Source: Chryseobacterium gleum (GTDB taxonomy: Bacteria; Bacteroidota; Bacteroidia; Flavobacteriales; Schleiferiaceae). From it: a stretch of DNA of 64,000 nt. The translations under genes were made by a program, and so were the position numbers. The stretch spans positions 1 through 64,000 of the forward strand of contig CAMCXO010000001.1 of NCBI GenBank assembly GCA_945883565.1, written 5' to 3'. Shown piece after piece: positions 46,775 to 55,632 of this stretch (position 1 is its first letter; each line of letters begins with the position of its first letter). Under the pieces are notes generated by a model. It did no database searches and had not been told where the DNA came from. It was given only the letters and a program-made list of their open reading frames with translations.

Positions 46775-47692
46775 TTGCAGATTTTAAGAAAACGGGTGTT
46801 TACCATTCAACAAGAATTTAGACCTCAAGATATAATAGAACTGGCAAAACCACGCTTAGCCAGTAGCGTGGTTTTTTCGGCGGTAGCTGGCTATTTAATA
46901 GGTTATAAAGTTTTTAACCTTTGGTCTCTCACTCTATTGGCTATTGGAGGCTTTATGGTGGTTGCGGCTTCCAATGCATTCAACCAAGCTTGGGAGAAAC
47001 AGCGCGACAGTAGGATGGAAAGGACTAAAAATAGGCCTATTGCATCCAGCAGAATGAGTTCTGGTTATGGTATTTTCTTAGCCTCGCTTATGTTGATTTT
47101 AGGTCTAACCAGCCTTTGGTTAATCAACCCCCTATCTGCTATTTTTGGTTTGGCAAGCACAATGCTTTATGTATTGGTTTACACACCATTAAAAGCTCAT
47201 GGACCGTTAGCCGTTTTTGTAGGCGCTATTCCTGGGGCCATACCTTTTATGTTGGGCTGGGTGGCAGCTCGAAACGATTTTGATTTGGAAGCGGGTACTT
47301 TATTCGCTATTCAGTTTGTGTGGCAATTCCCACATTTTTGGGCAATTGCATGGATGCTACACGATGATTATGCTAAAGCGAACTATAATTTGCTGCCTTC
47401 TGGAAAACGTGATAGTGTTTCGGCTTTTCAAATACTTTTTTATTGTATTGCTTTAATTCCTTTATCCTTGTTACCGGCCGTAGGTCTTACTAAAACATTA
47501 GTCTTGTCGCCATTAGGTTTTTTTGTAGCTACAATAATTGGGGGTTTTTTAGTATATCGAGCAATAGAATTCTTTAACCAACGAACTGTCAAGTCAGCCA
47601 AAAGATTGATGTTAACAAGTGTATTATGGCTTACATTGTATCAACTTGTTTTAGTAACCAACAAATTGTTTCTTGATTTATGGGAGAATTAA
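46775..47692 (+). CDS. cyoE: Protohaem IX farnesyltransferase (haem O synthase)
   Basis: A 305-residue UbiA-family prenyltransferase (CyoE/CtaB) with about eight membrane segments. The aspartate-rich motif is NAFNQAWEKQRDSRMERTKNRP, and a second loop HDDYAKANYNLLP follows. It converts haem B to haem O for haem-copper oxidases. The start is uncertain: a TTG at 46775 or a GTG at 46796, since no ATG is in frame before the first conserved residues. It overlaps the next gene by 13 bases and opens a cytochrome oxidase block. Confidence 0.9.
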   Translation: MQILRKRVFTIQQEFRPQDIIELAKPRLASSVVFSAVAGYLIGYKVFNLWSLTLLAIGGFMVVAASNAFNQAWEKQRDSRMERTKNRPIASSRMSSGYGIFLASLMLILGLTSLWLINPLSAIFGLASTMLYVLVYTPLKAHGPLAVFVGAIPGAIPFMLGWVAARNDFDLEAGTLFAIQFVWQFPHFWAIAWMLHDDYAKANYNLLPSGKRDSVSAFQILFYCIALIPLSLLPAVGLTKTLVLSPLGFFVATIIGGFLVYRAIEFFNQRTVKSAKRLMLTSVLWLTLYQLVLVTNKLFLDLWEN

Positions 47693-48261
47693 GCGTAGAA
47701 GATAAACGCAAGGTTCGAAAGCCTTTACTTTGGGTAGCTATGGCTAGTATGGCGATGGCGTTTGCAGGGTTAACAAGTGGCTATATAGTTAGCCGAAAAG
47801 CGTTATTAAGAGAGAATTTGTGGGTGGAATTCGCATTGCCTTCAACATTTATTTGGAGCACATTGGTTTTGGCAATAAGCAGTTTGTTTTTAATTTTCGG
47901 TTCTCGAAGAATAGATCAAAACGATTCGCCAAACCTCACTAGGTTCATTTGGTCAGCTTTCTCGCTAGGTCTGCTTTTTCTTATCTTGCAGTACGAGGGT
48001 TGGAAAAGTTTGATCGACTCTGGTGTATATTTCACTGGAAAGGGAAGTAGCACATCAGGTTCTTGGGTGTATGCCATCACTTTTTTCCATTTTTTGCATG
48101 TTATTGCCGGAGTCATAGCCTTAGGGGTAAGTGGCAATAGGGCCGCAAAAGGGCACTATTCAGCAACCCAAAAACTTGGTTTTGAATTGGCAGCAACATT
48201 CTGGCACTTCTTAGGAATCTTATGGCTCTTCCTATTCCTTTTTTTGCATTTTATTCGTTAA
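47680..48261 (+). CDS. Haem-copper oxidase subunit III-like protein (short)
   Basis: A 193-residue membrane protein with five hydrophobic segments (PLLWVAMASMAMAFAGLTSG, FIWSTLVLAISSLFLIFG..) ending in a charged-poor HFIR tail. It belongs to the cytochrome c oxidase subunit III family and is the short copy in the common Bacteroidota order cyoE-coxC-coxC-coxD. It overlaps cyoE by 13 bases. The catalytic subunits I and II are not in this window. Confidence 0.85.
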   Translation: MGELSVEDKRKVRKPLLWVAMASMAMAFAGLTSGYIVSRKALLRENLWVEFALPSTFIWSTLVLAISSLFLIFGSRRIDQNDSPNLTRFIWSAFSLGLLFLILQYEGWKSLIDSGVYFTGKGSSTSGSWVYAITFFHFLHVIAGVIALGVSGNRAAKGHYSATQKLGFELAATFWHFLGILWLFLFLFLHFIR

Positions 48262-48289
48262 CATTGCACGCGATTTAAACCCATAATAC

Positions 48290-49210
48290 ATGACAAACGA
48301 AGTGGTGGCACAAGCCCCTGAAAAACTTTGGGGTGGAGGTAGGCAGCCTCTTGGGGCTAGTTATGGAAAACTAATGATGTGGTTTTTCTTAATGAGCGAT
48401 GCTCTAACTTTTTCCGGTTTTTTAACTGCCTATGGCTTGATGCGGTTTAAATACGTAGAAACATGGCCAGTGGCGGAAGATGTGTTCACACATTTTCCAT
48501 TCTTACATGGAGATCATCCGCTGCTTTTCGTTGCCTTAATGACTTTCATTCTTATTATGTCATCTGTTACTATGGTGCTTGCTGTAGATGCGGGTCATCA
48601 TAATAATAAAAAGTCTGTTGTTTTATGGATGTTCCTTACCATTATCGGAGGTTTTGTTTTCTTGGGTTCTCAAGCATGGGAATGGTATCATTTTATAAGC
48701 GGAGACAAAGGTGCTGTGCAATTGTCTAATGGCAATTTAATGTATATAGCTGATTCAGAAGGCGACCAAGTTTCGCTTTCAGAGTTGGTGCATGGCCCGG
48801 TTCTAGAAGGTACACACCATGCACATCACGAGAAGTTTACCAGTGCTCAGGTAATTGAGGCCTTTGAAGAAGGTGATTATTTATTGATGACACCTGGGAA
48901 ATCTAAAATGGAACTCTCTCGATCACAGTCATTGCGCGAAATTAAAAATTCAAATGTGGTTCAAGGGGCCAATATGGTGAGAAACGAATATGGGAATAAT
49001 TTATTTGCCAATTTCTTTTTCTTTATAACCGGCTTCCATGGCTTCCACGTTTTCTCAGGGGTAGTAATTAATATAATAATTTTTATTAATGTATTGATGG
49101 GAACTTATGAGCGCAGAGGGCACTATGAAATGGTTGAAAAAGTTGGGCTATATTGGCACTTTGTAGATTTGGTTTGGGTATTTGTGTTTACTTTTTTCTA
49201 CTTGGTTTAA
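48290..49210 (+). CDS. Cytochrome c oxidase subunit III (long)
   Basis: A 306-residue protein: subunit-III membrane segments with an inserted soluble region of about 85 residues (about 140-225, rich in E, H and K) between the third and later spans. The final spans keep the family pattern (GFHGFHVFSGVV, YWHFVDLVWVFVF). It is expected to stabilise the proton-pumping core. The insert is unusual relative to the short subunit upstream and is probably periplasmic or cytoplasmic depending on span count. It lies 28 bases downstream of the short copy. Confidence 0.88.
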   Translation: MTNEVVAQAPEKLWGGGRQPLGASYGKLMMWFFLMSDALTFSGFLTAYGLMRFKYVETWPVAEDVFTHFPFLHGDHPLLFVALMTFILIMSSVTMVLAVDAGHHNNKKSVVLWMFLTIIGGFVFLGSQAWEWYHFISGDKGAVQLSNGNLMYIADSEGDQVSLSELVHGPVLEGTHHAHHEKFTSAQVIEAFEEGDYLLMTPGKSKMELSRSQSLREIKNSNVVQGANMVRNEYGNNLFANFFFFITGFHGFHVFSGVVINIIIFINVLMGTYERRGHYEMVEKVGLYWHFVDLVWVFVFTFFYLV

Positions 49211-49228
49211 GTTTAATTCTCGAGAAAT

Positions 49229-49579
49229 ATGGCACATCACAAAGTAGGCGAAAGCGAACATCACGAAAGTCCTGAGGGTACACGTTGGATTTGGATGGTG
49301 TTTTGGCTGTTATTAGTGGTTACAGGTATTGAAGTTGGTCTGGGTATTGTTAAACCAGGTATTTTGATGAGGGAAGTAATGGGCACCAGCGCATTGAACA
49401 TTCTCTTTATCTTGCTTACATTAGTTAAGGCTTACTACATAGTTGCGTTTTTTATGCACCTCAAATTTGAACGCAAAAATCTAATTTGGGTAATTTCTCT
49501 ACCAGCACTAATTTTAATACCATATCTGCTGTTTATTGTACTAACGGAGGGCCAATACATCAACATTATGTTGAAATAG
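49229..49579 (+). CDS. Cytochrome c oxidase subunit IV-type protein
   Basis: A 116-residue protein with a histidine-rich N-terminus (AHHKVGESEHHESPEGT) and three membrane segments, fitting the bacterial subunit IV family (COX4_pro). It is a small accessory subunit of the haem-copper oxidase. It lies 18 bases after the long subunit III gene and 14 before the SCO gene. Confidence 0.85.
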   Translation: MAHHKVGESEHHESPEGTRWIWMVFWLLLVVTGIEVGLGIVKPGILMREVMGTSALNILFILLTLVKAYYIVAFFMHLKFERKNLIWVISLPALILIPYLLFIVLTEGQYINIMLK

Positions 49580-49593
49580 TTGGTTAAATAACT

Positions 49594-50358
49594 ATGAATA
49601 AAAAGCTCCAACAATGGGCAGTTTTGGCGGTTATGCTATTACTGCCTTTTTTAATTTATATGGTCTTTGTTTACAGTGCTAAAGAGAATTTTTTTACAAA
49701 CCTTGAATTTGTAGGACCTCAGACTATTACTGAAAGACAATTGCCTGATGGTAACGTACAGTTTGATACCTTACCTTATAAAATTCCACATTGGTCTTTT
49801 GCTAACGAGTTAGGACTACAAGTTAGTAGTGATGCGTATAAGGGCAAAATTTACCTGGCTAACTTCTTTTTTACTCGATGTCCAAGTATTTGCCCAAGTA
49901 TGAATTTTCAAGTTTTGCAATTTCAAGAGAGATTTTCGGGATTTAAAGATTTCAAAATAGTTTCATTTACTGTTGATCCAAGTAACGATTCAGCGCAAGC
50001 GCTGCATTCCTATTCAATTCGAATGAAAGCGAATAACGAAGTTTGGAATTTTTATACTGGCGATAAAGTGGATCTTTATAAAACAGCTTCTCATTACTTA
50101 CAAAGTGCCCAAGAAGATGCATCTGCTCCAGGTGGTTTTTTGCATACCGAACAATTGGTATTGGTTGATTGGGAAGGAAGAATTCGATCAAGAAAAGATG
50201 AAAAAGGTAATGTTATGGGTTCTTACAATGCATTGTTGGCTACCGATGTTAAAATGTTAATGGAAGATATTAAAGTATTGATTGCAGAGTTCGAGAAACA
50301 TAAATCCATGTTAGAATATCGTGAACAAAAGAAAAATAAAAGCAAGTACCGCGATTAA
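49594..50358 (+). CDS. SCO1/SenC copper chaperone
   Basis: A 254-residue membrane-anchored thioredoxin-fold protein. One N-terminal membrane segment (about 10-27) is followed by the copper-binding C96 and C100 (TRCPSICP) and H184 (GFLHTEQ). SCO proteins deliver copper to the CuA centre of subunit II. The C-terminus is lysine-rich. It ends the oxidase block; the DUF420 protein often found next to it in Bacteroidota is not present here. Confidence 0.92.
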   Translation: MNKKLQQWAVLAVMLLLPFLIYMVFVYSAKENFFTNLEFVGPQTITERQLPDGNVQFDTLPYKIPHWSFANELGLQVSSDAYKGKIYLANFFFTRCPSICPSMNFQVLQFQERFSGFKDFKIVSFTVDPSNDSAQALHSYSIRMKANNEVWNFYTGDKVDLYKTASHYLQSAQEDASAPGGFLHTEQLVLVDWEGRIRSRKDEKGNVMGSYNALLATDVKMLMEDIKVLIAEFEKHKSMLEYREQKKNKSKYRD

Positions 50359-50364
50359 CGTTTC

Positions 50365-50372
50365 TATATTTG
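50365..50372 (+). promoter_or_regulatory. -7 box upstream of the TolC gene
   Basis: TATATTTG is an exact TAnnTTTG match 23 bases before the TolC ATG. A second exact match, TAAATTTG (50387-50394), ends one base before that ATG. No -33 element fits either well. Confidence 0.4.
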
Positions 50373-50395
50373 TTTGACGCTAAAGTTAAATTTGC

Positions 50396-51817
50396 ATGTA
50401 CCCCAATCGATTGACTTATTTATTTTTATTCTTGGCTCTTCTTGTATGTAATATATCTAATGCGCAGAAATTATGGACTTTGCGAGAGTGCATTGATACT
50501 GCTCTTGAGAGAAACATTCAAATTCAACAATCTGCAATTCAACTTCAAGTAGCTGATAATGCCAAAGATGCAGGAATGGCAGCTTTTTTTCCAACTTTGA
50601 ACGCTTCAGCCGGGTATAATTGGAATTTCGGACTAAATATTGACCCTGTTACGAATGTACCAAGTAGGGATAGTAGGCAAACATCAAATTTAGGATTACA
50701 AGCTAACTTGACATTGTTTGACGGCCTTCGGAATTACAACACATTGGCTCAGAATCGTTTAGATTATGCTTCCAGAATTTACCAATTAGAAGATGTTAAA
50801 AACAACACATCCTTAACTGTAGCGTCTCAATATTTGCAAATTTTGTTAAACAGAGAAATCGAGCGAATAGCTCAAATGCAACTTGAATTAACAGAAGCAC
50901 AAATTAAGCGCATGACGGATTTGGTGAATGTTGGAACGCAACCGTATGGCAGTCTTCTAGATTTACAGGCACAAAAAGCACGTGATATTCAATCATATAC
51001 ACTTGCGAAGAACAATCTTAAAGTGTCTCGCTTACAACTGGCACAGTCCATATTAATTGAGGACTTCAAAAACTTTGATGTGTCAGGTCTTGATATCCCA
51101 GCTCCTGGCGCAGAGATTTTGGCCTTGGATGCAAATCACATATATCAAGCCGCATTACAAAATCAACCGTCAATTAAATCTTCTGAGTTCAGCTTAGAAA
51201 GTGCCCAAAAAAGCACGGCAACTGCGAAAGGTTCGGCTTGGCCAACCATTAGTTTATTTGGCTCAGTTCAAACCAATTACTCCAATCAAGTACGGGAATT
51301 GTCTTTAACTCCAAGAGATCCTGAGTTAATTGGAATTACTGGAAATGGGGATCAGGTTTTTGATTTAGGTGGCTTTAATTTAAATGCGGGAGAGATTAAA
51401 GACTTTAGTCGTCAATATAACGACAATTTTAATGAGTTTATAGGTATCAGTATTAACGTACCTATATGGAGTGGGTTACAAATTAGAAATGCCATTCGAA
51501 ATGCCAAACTCAACGAAGAAAATGCCAACTTACAGCTAACAGCAGCCCGAAATACATTGCAACAAACAATTGAAAGAGCCTATGCTGATGCCGAGGCTGC
51601 TTATGAAAGCTATCTAGCAGCTGAAAAGTCGGTTGCTGCAGCTGAGGAATCGTACAAATACGCACAAGTTCGTTATGAAAATGGCGCTATCAACCAGTTT
51701 GATTATGAAAATGCACTAAATGCACTTTCAAGATCAAAAGCGCAAAAAGAGCAATCTCGATACGATTATATTTTCAGGGTAAAAACTTTGGAATTTTACT
51801 TGAACGGCAACTTATAA
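50396..51817 (+). CDS. TolC family outer-membrane efflux protein
   Basis: A 473-residue exported protein: signal peptide (MYPNRLTYLFLFLALLVCNI.., cleaved near 24), then the two OEP repeats of long helices (LRECIDTALERNIQIQQSAI, AYADAEAAYESYLAAEKSV, QVRYENGAINQFDYENALN). It forms a trimeric channel-tunnel across the outer membrane. The adaptor gene follows after ten bases. No inner-membrane pump lies beside them, so they must recruit a pump encoded elsewhere. Confidence 0.9.
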   Translation: MYPNRLTYLFLFLALLVCNISNAQKLWTLRECIDTALERNIQIQQSAIQLQVADNAKDAGMAAFFPTLNASAGYNWNFGLNIDPVTNVPSRDSRQTSNLGLQANLTLFDGLRNYNTLAQNRLDYASRIYQLEDVKNNTSLTVASQYLQILLNREIERIAQMQLELTEAQIKRMTDLVNVGTQPYGSLLDLQAQKARDIQSYTLAKNNLKVSRLQLAQSILIEDFKNFDVSGLDIPAPGAEILALDANHIYQAALQNQPSIKSSEFSLESAQKSTATAKGSAWPTISLFGSVQTNYSNQVRELSLTPRDPELIGITGNGDQVFDLGGFNLNAGEIKDFSRQYNDNFNEFIGISINVPIWSGLQIRNAIRNAKLNEENANLQLTAARNTLQQTIERAYADAEAAYESYLAAEKSVAAAEESYKYAQVRYENGAINQFDYENALNALSRSKAQKEQSRYDYIFRVKTLEFYLNGNL

Positions 51818-51827
51818 CCCTAAGAAA

Positions 51828-53150
51828 ATGAAAAAAAAGCAGATTTACATCATTATTGGCATCGTTCTCATAACGATGCTTTTAGTGCTTGCACGCAGAT
51901 TAGGCTGGTTAGGCGATAATAACAAGGCAAAGGAAGTTACTGTAGAAGTGGCCACAAAAGGAACAATAATAGAAATTGTTTCTTCAAGTGGTAAAATACA
52001 ACCAGAGCTTGAAGTGAAGATTTCACCTGAGGTAAGTGGGGAGATTGTTGAGTTGCCAATTATTGAAGGTCAAGATGTTGAAAAAGGTCAGTTGCTGGTT
52101 AGAATTAATCCTGATATCTATTTAGCAGCCGTAAGCAGAACTGAAGCAGCTGTAAATGCTTCTCGATCAGCATTGGCATCGGCAAAAGCCCAGCTTATTG
52201 AAGCCGATCGTATTTATCAAAGAACGCTTGAGTTAAAAAAGAAAGGTGCCGTTTCTGAGCAAGAATTAGATGGGGCTCAACGAGGGTTTGAAGTGGCTAG
52301 GTTGGCTGTTGAATCCACAAATTTTCAGCTTAAAAGTTCAGAGGCTAATTTAAAGGAGGCGCGTGACAATTTGAACCGAACTACTATTTATTCTCCAGCG
52401 CAGGGCACAATTTCATTATTAAATGTCGAAGCTGGTGAAAGAGTAGTGGGTACTGCCCAAATGGCAGGTACGGAACTTTTACGTGTGGCTAATTTAGAAA
52501 ACATGGAGGTATTAGTTCAAGTAAATGAAAACGATATTGTAAGAGTTCATCTTGGGGATACAGCAGATATAGAAGTTGATGCGTTCTTAGGAAAAACATT
52601 TAAAGGCATAGTTACCCAAATTGCTAATTCCGCTAAATTGGTTACCGCCAGCACCGATCAGGTAACAAATTTTGAAGTGCGCGTGAGAATTTTAAAAGAA
52701 AGCTATATTAATTTGTTGGAAGAAGGAAAAAAATCTCCTTTTAGGCCAGGAATGACGGCTTCTGTTGATATAAAAACCATCAAAAAAAGGAACATAGTTA
52801 AAGTACCAATTCAATCGATTACTTTGAGAAGTGATTCAACCCAAGCAGTTAAAGGTGCTCGTAAAAAAAGTACTAATTCTAAGGAGAATGAGATGATAGA
52901 GTCTGAAAAAGATGATAAACCTGAAAACTCCGAAATAAAACAGGAAGATTTCGAAGTTGTGTTTATTGTAAATGAAAATAATACAATAAAGTTAAAGGCT
53001 GTTCAAACAGGTATTCAAGACGACAAGTTCATAGAGATTGCCAAAGGTTTAAAAGAAGGTGAAAAGGTGGTGACTGGTCCTTATGCCCTTTTAAGCAAGC
53101 TTTTGGAATCTGGAGATTTGGTCAAGATAAAGCCAGGATCTTCTAAATAG
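51828..53150 (+). CDS. HlyD/MacA-like efflux adaptor
   Basis: A 440-residue periplasmic adaptor with a short cytoplasmic N-terminus and a membrane anchor (about 6-24). The lipoyl halves (VKISPEVSGEIVELPI.., TIYSPAQGTISLLNV) flank a coiled-coil hairpin (about 95-180), and a beta-barrel domain follows. The long lysine/glutamate-rich insert at about 345-380 is unusual. The MacA-type layout predicts a MacB-like ABC pump; none is adjacent. It ends six bases before the next gene's TTG start. Confidence 0.88.
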   Translation: MKKKQIYIIIGIVLITMLLVLARRLGWLGDNNKAKEVTVEVATKGTIIEIVSSSGKIQPELEVKISPEVSGEIVELPIIEGQDVEKGQLLVRINPDIYLAAVSRTEAAVNASRSALASAKAQLIEADRIYQRTLELKKKGAVSEQELDGAQRGFEVARLAVESTNFQLKSSEANLKEARDNLNRTTIYSPAQGTISLLNVEAGERVVGTAQMAGTELLRVANLENMEVLVQVNENDIVRVHLGDTADIEVDAFLGKTFKGIVTQIANSAKLVTASTDQVTNFEVRVRILKESYINLLEEGKKSPFRPGMTASVDIKTIKKRNIVKVPIQSITLRSDSTQAVKGARKKSTNSKENEMIESEKDDKPENSEIKQEDFEVVFIVNENNTIKLKAVQTGIQDDKFIEIAKGLKEGEKVVTGPYALLSKLLESGDLVKIKPGSSK

Positions 53151-53156
53151 TATTTC

Positions 53157-53912
53157 TTGAATCTGATTTACTTATTAGGTCTCAAATTCGAATTATTTTT
53201 ATTCGGATTGTTTTATAGTTATTTTCATTCGGGAAGTAATATTAAATGTAATTTATGTGGCAATACATTTTCTAAGTTTAGACCGGAAGGATTTAAATAT
53301 TCTATTCTTAAAACCCACAAAGTTATAGGAGCTGGGTATAGGCGGAATGCAAAATGCCCTAAATGTGGAGCCTTAGATAGAGAGCGATTGGTTTACTGTT
53401 TTTTAAACAAATATGAGTTACTTCAAAATCATGTAAAACTATTGCACATTGCACCGGAATTGTCCCTCCAAAAAGCGTTAAAAGCTAAAGTCGATTATTT
53501 ATCAGCAGACTTAAATAGCCCATTGGCTGATTATAAAGTTAACTTGTTAAGCCTTCCTTTTGATTTAGAGCAATTTGATGCAATTATTTGTAATCATGTT
53601 TTAGAACACATTGAAAATGATCGTCAAGCAATTCAAGAATTGTATAGAACCTTGCGAATTGGTGGTTGGGGAATTTTTCAAGTTCCCATTTCTCGAGAAA
53701 TAAATAAAACCATTGAAAATGAAAATGCAAACACTAAAAGAGATCGAATAAAAAATTTTGGTCAAAAAGACCATTGCCGTATATATGGCTCTGATTATTT
53801 AGATAGACTAAAATCTGTAGGATTTAAAGTCGATGAGATTTATCTTGAAAATCAATTAATAGATTCCCATGCTTTAAATAAAAATGAATGTATATTTTTG
53901 TGTAGAAAATAG
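53157..53912 (+). CDS. Class I SAM methyltransferase with N-terminal zinc ribbon
   Basis: A 251-residue protein with a hydrophobic N-terminus (FELFLFGLFYSYF, 11-23), then a zinc-ribbon pattern (C31, C34, C67, C70), then a class I methyltransferase domain with HIAPELSL, an acidic strand end (LSADLN) and NHVLEHIEND. The substrate is unknown; the zinc module suggests a macromolecular or polysaccharide-linked target. The start is a TTG at 53157, chosen because it yields the first hydrophobic stretch; a later start is possible. The stretch is AT-rich (14 of 60 G+C at 53221-53280). Confidence 0.78.
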   Translation: MNLIYLLGLKFELFLFGLFYSYFHSGSNIKCNLCGNTFSKFRPEGFKYSILKTHKVIGAGYRRNAKCPKCGALDRERLVYCFLNKYELLQNHVKLLHIAPELSLQKALKAKVDYLSADLNSPLADYKVNLLSLPFDLEQFDAIICNHVLEHIENDRQAIQELYRTLRIGGWGIFQVPISREINKTIENENANTKRDRIKNFGQKDHCRIYGSDYLDRLKSVGFKVDEIYLENQLIDSHALNKNECIFLCRK

Positions 53913-53966
53913 ATGTTATTAAACTAAAAGTGCCATATTTGATAATCCTCATTAATACTAAAGGCT

Positions 53967-55220
53967 ATGTCGGTTTTATTTATCAGAATTCAGCAGTTGG
54001 TTGGCATCCGCAAATCGGATGAATATCGATTACAGGGGGCGGAAATGGCTGAGGTAAAAACCATAGATAATGCTTGGCTTTGGTGTGATGAGGGTAGAAT
54101 TCTAGATTTTGGCCCGATGGAAGAATTGCCCAAAGTTTTGTTAGAACAAAGCCATGAGATTGTTGATGCGGATGGTAAAATGATAATTCCGGCTTTTGCC
54201 GATTCACACACACATTTGGTTTTTGCTGAAAGCCGTGAAAAGGAATTTGTATTGAGAATTAAAGGCGCCAGCTATGAGGACATCGCTCAATCGGGAGGAG
54301 GAATACTTAATTCGGCAGCAAAATTACGTCACCAATCTGAAGATGCATTGTTTGAAGATGCTTTGATGAGGCTACAAGAGGTAATTACATTAGGAACAGG
54401 AGCTATCGAAATAAAAAGCGGCTATGGATTAAGCACAGAAGCTGAAGTAAAAATGCTCCGAGTTATTCAAAAGCTGAAAGCATTTTCACCAATTCCAATT
54501 AAATCAACCTTTCTGGGTGCACATGCGTTCCCTTTAGAGTTTAGAGATAACAGAAAGGGTTATATAGACAAACTTGTTAATTCAATGATTCCAAGAATAG
54601 CAGAAGAGGAATTGGCAGATTATATTGATGTGTTTTGTGATAGAGGCTTCTTTACAACTGATGAAACTTCTGCTATTTTGGAGGCTGGTTGGAAACATGG
54701 GCTTCGCCCTAAAATTCATGCAAATGAGTTGGATTTTTCAGGAGGAATTCAAGTTGGAGTCAAATATGATGCTTTGTCGGTTGATCACTTAGAGTATACA
54801 GGTGAAGCTGAGATTGAAGCTTTAAAAGGAACATCTACTATGCCAACATTACTACCTAGTACCGCATTTTTTATAGGCTTGGAATATCCTCCAGCCAGAA
54901 AAATGATCGATTCAGGGCTTGGTGTTGCGCTTGCAAGCGATTATAATCCAGGCAGTTCGCCATCGGGAAGAATGCCATTTATTTGGAGTTTAGCTTGTAT
55001 TAAATTAAAAATGCTACCAGAAGAGGGTTTGAATGCCTTGACTTTAAATTCGGCTTATGCTATGGGACTGGAGGAGGAATTGGGCAGTATAACAAAAGGG
55101 AAACTTGCCAATTTTATTCTTACAACCTATGTACCATCTTTGGAATTCTTACCATATTCTTTTGGAAGCGATTGGATAGAAGAAGTGTATATTGAAGGCA
55201 GGCCGTTTAGAGGATTGTGA
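53967..55220 (+). CDS. hutI: Imidazolonepropionase
   Basis: A 417-residue amidohydrolase that opens the imidazolone ring in histidine breakdown, giving N-formimidoyl-glutamate. The metal-binding HxH is H81/H83 (DSHTHLVF), and the signatures KSGYGL, KIHANEL and SDYNPGSSPSG are present. hutH, hutU and the final formiminoglutamate enzyme are not in this window, so the pathway is dispersed. It converges with a receiver-domain gene whose stop lies seven bases away. Confidence 0.94.
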   Translation: MSVLFIRIQQLVGIRKSDEYRLQGAEMAEVKTIDNAWLWCDEGRILDFGPMEELPKVLLEQSHEIVDADGKMIIPAFADSHTHLVFAESREKEFVLRIKGASYEDIAQSGGGILNSAAKLRHQSEDALFEDALMRLQEVITLGTGAIEIKSGYGLSTEAEVKMLRVIQKLKAFSPIPIKSTFLGAHAFPLEFRDNRKGYIDKLVNSMIPRIAEEELADYIDVFCDRGFFTTDETSAILEAGWKHGLRPKIHANELDFSGGIQVGVKYDALSVDHLEYTGEAEIEALKGTSTMPTLLPSTAFFIGLEYPPARKMIDSGLGVALASDYNPGSSPSGRMPFIWSLACIKLKMLPEEGLNALTLNSAYAMGLEEELGSITKGKLANFILTTYVPSLEFLPYSFGSDWIEEVYIEGRPFRGL

Positions 55221-55227
55221 AGCTAGA

Positions 55228-55632
55228 CTATTTTTTAACCGACTGAAGATACTCTTCTACAATAAAAACTATATTCTGATTAACAAGTGGTTTGGTGATA
55301 TATCCAAAAACAGAGGGATAACTATTTGCTTTTTGTTGATCATATTTTGAAATTGAGGAACTTACCATATAAATATGAGATGTATTTTGACTAAATTGTT
55401 CGTGAAACGCATCTAAGAAGTCAAATCCACTCATCACAGGCATATTTATATCTAATAATATTATTCCGGGCAAATCTTTGTTTTGCTTTCGAATTTCTGC
55501 TAAAAAAAATAGAGCGGCGTTGGCTTCTCGTTGAACATAAATGTGAGCTTGTGGATAAGTTCTTTGAATGATGTTTTTTAAAACAAAGTTGTTTACTTGG
55601 TCATCATCGACAATTAGAATATCAAGCTCCAT
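55228..55632 (-). CDS. Stand-alone receiver-domain protein
   Basis: A 134-residue CheY-like protein with acidic pocket D9/D10/D11, phosphoacceptor D61 (LLDINMP), S/T of MVSSSI and conserved lysine in YITKPL. No output domain follows. It would act as a phosphorelay intermediate or by protein-protein contact. It overlaps the REC-AraC gene by 11 bases and is the last gene of the minus-strand unit. Confidence 0.9.
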   Translation of the reverse strand: MELDILIVDDDQVNNFVLKNIIQRTYPQAHIYVQREANAALFFLAEIRKQNKDLPGIILLDINMPVMSGFDFLDAFHEQFSQNTSHIYMVSSSISKYDQQKANSYPSVFGYITKPLVNQNIVFIVEEYLQSVKK

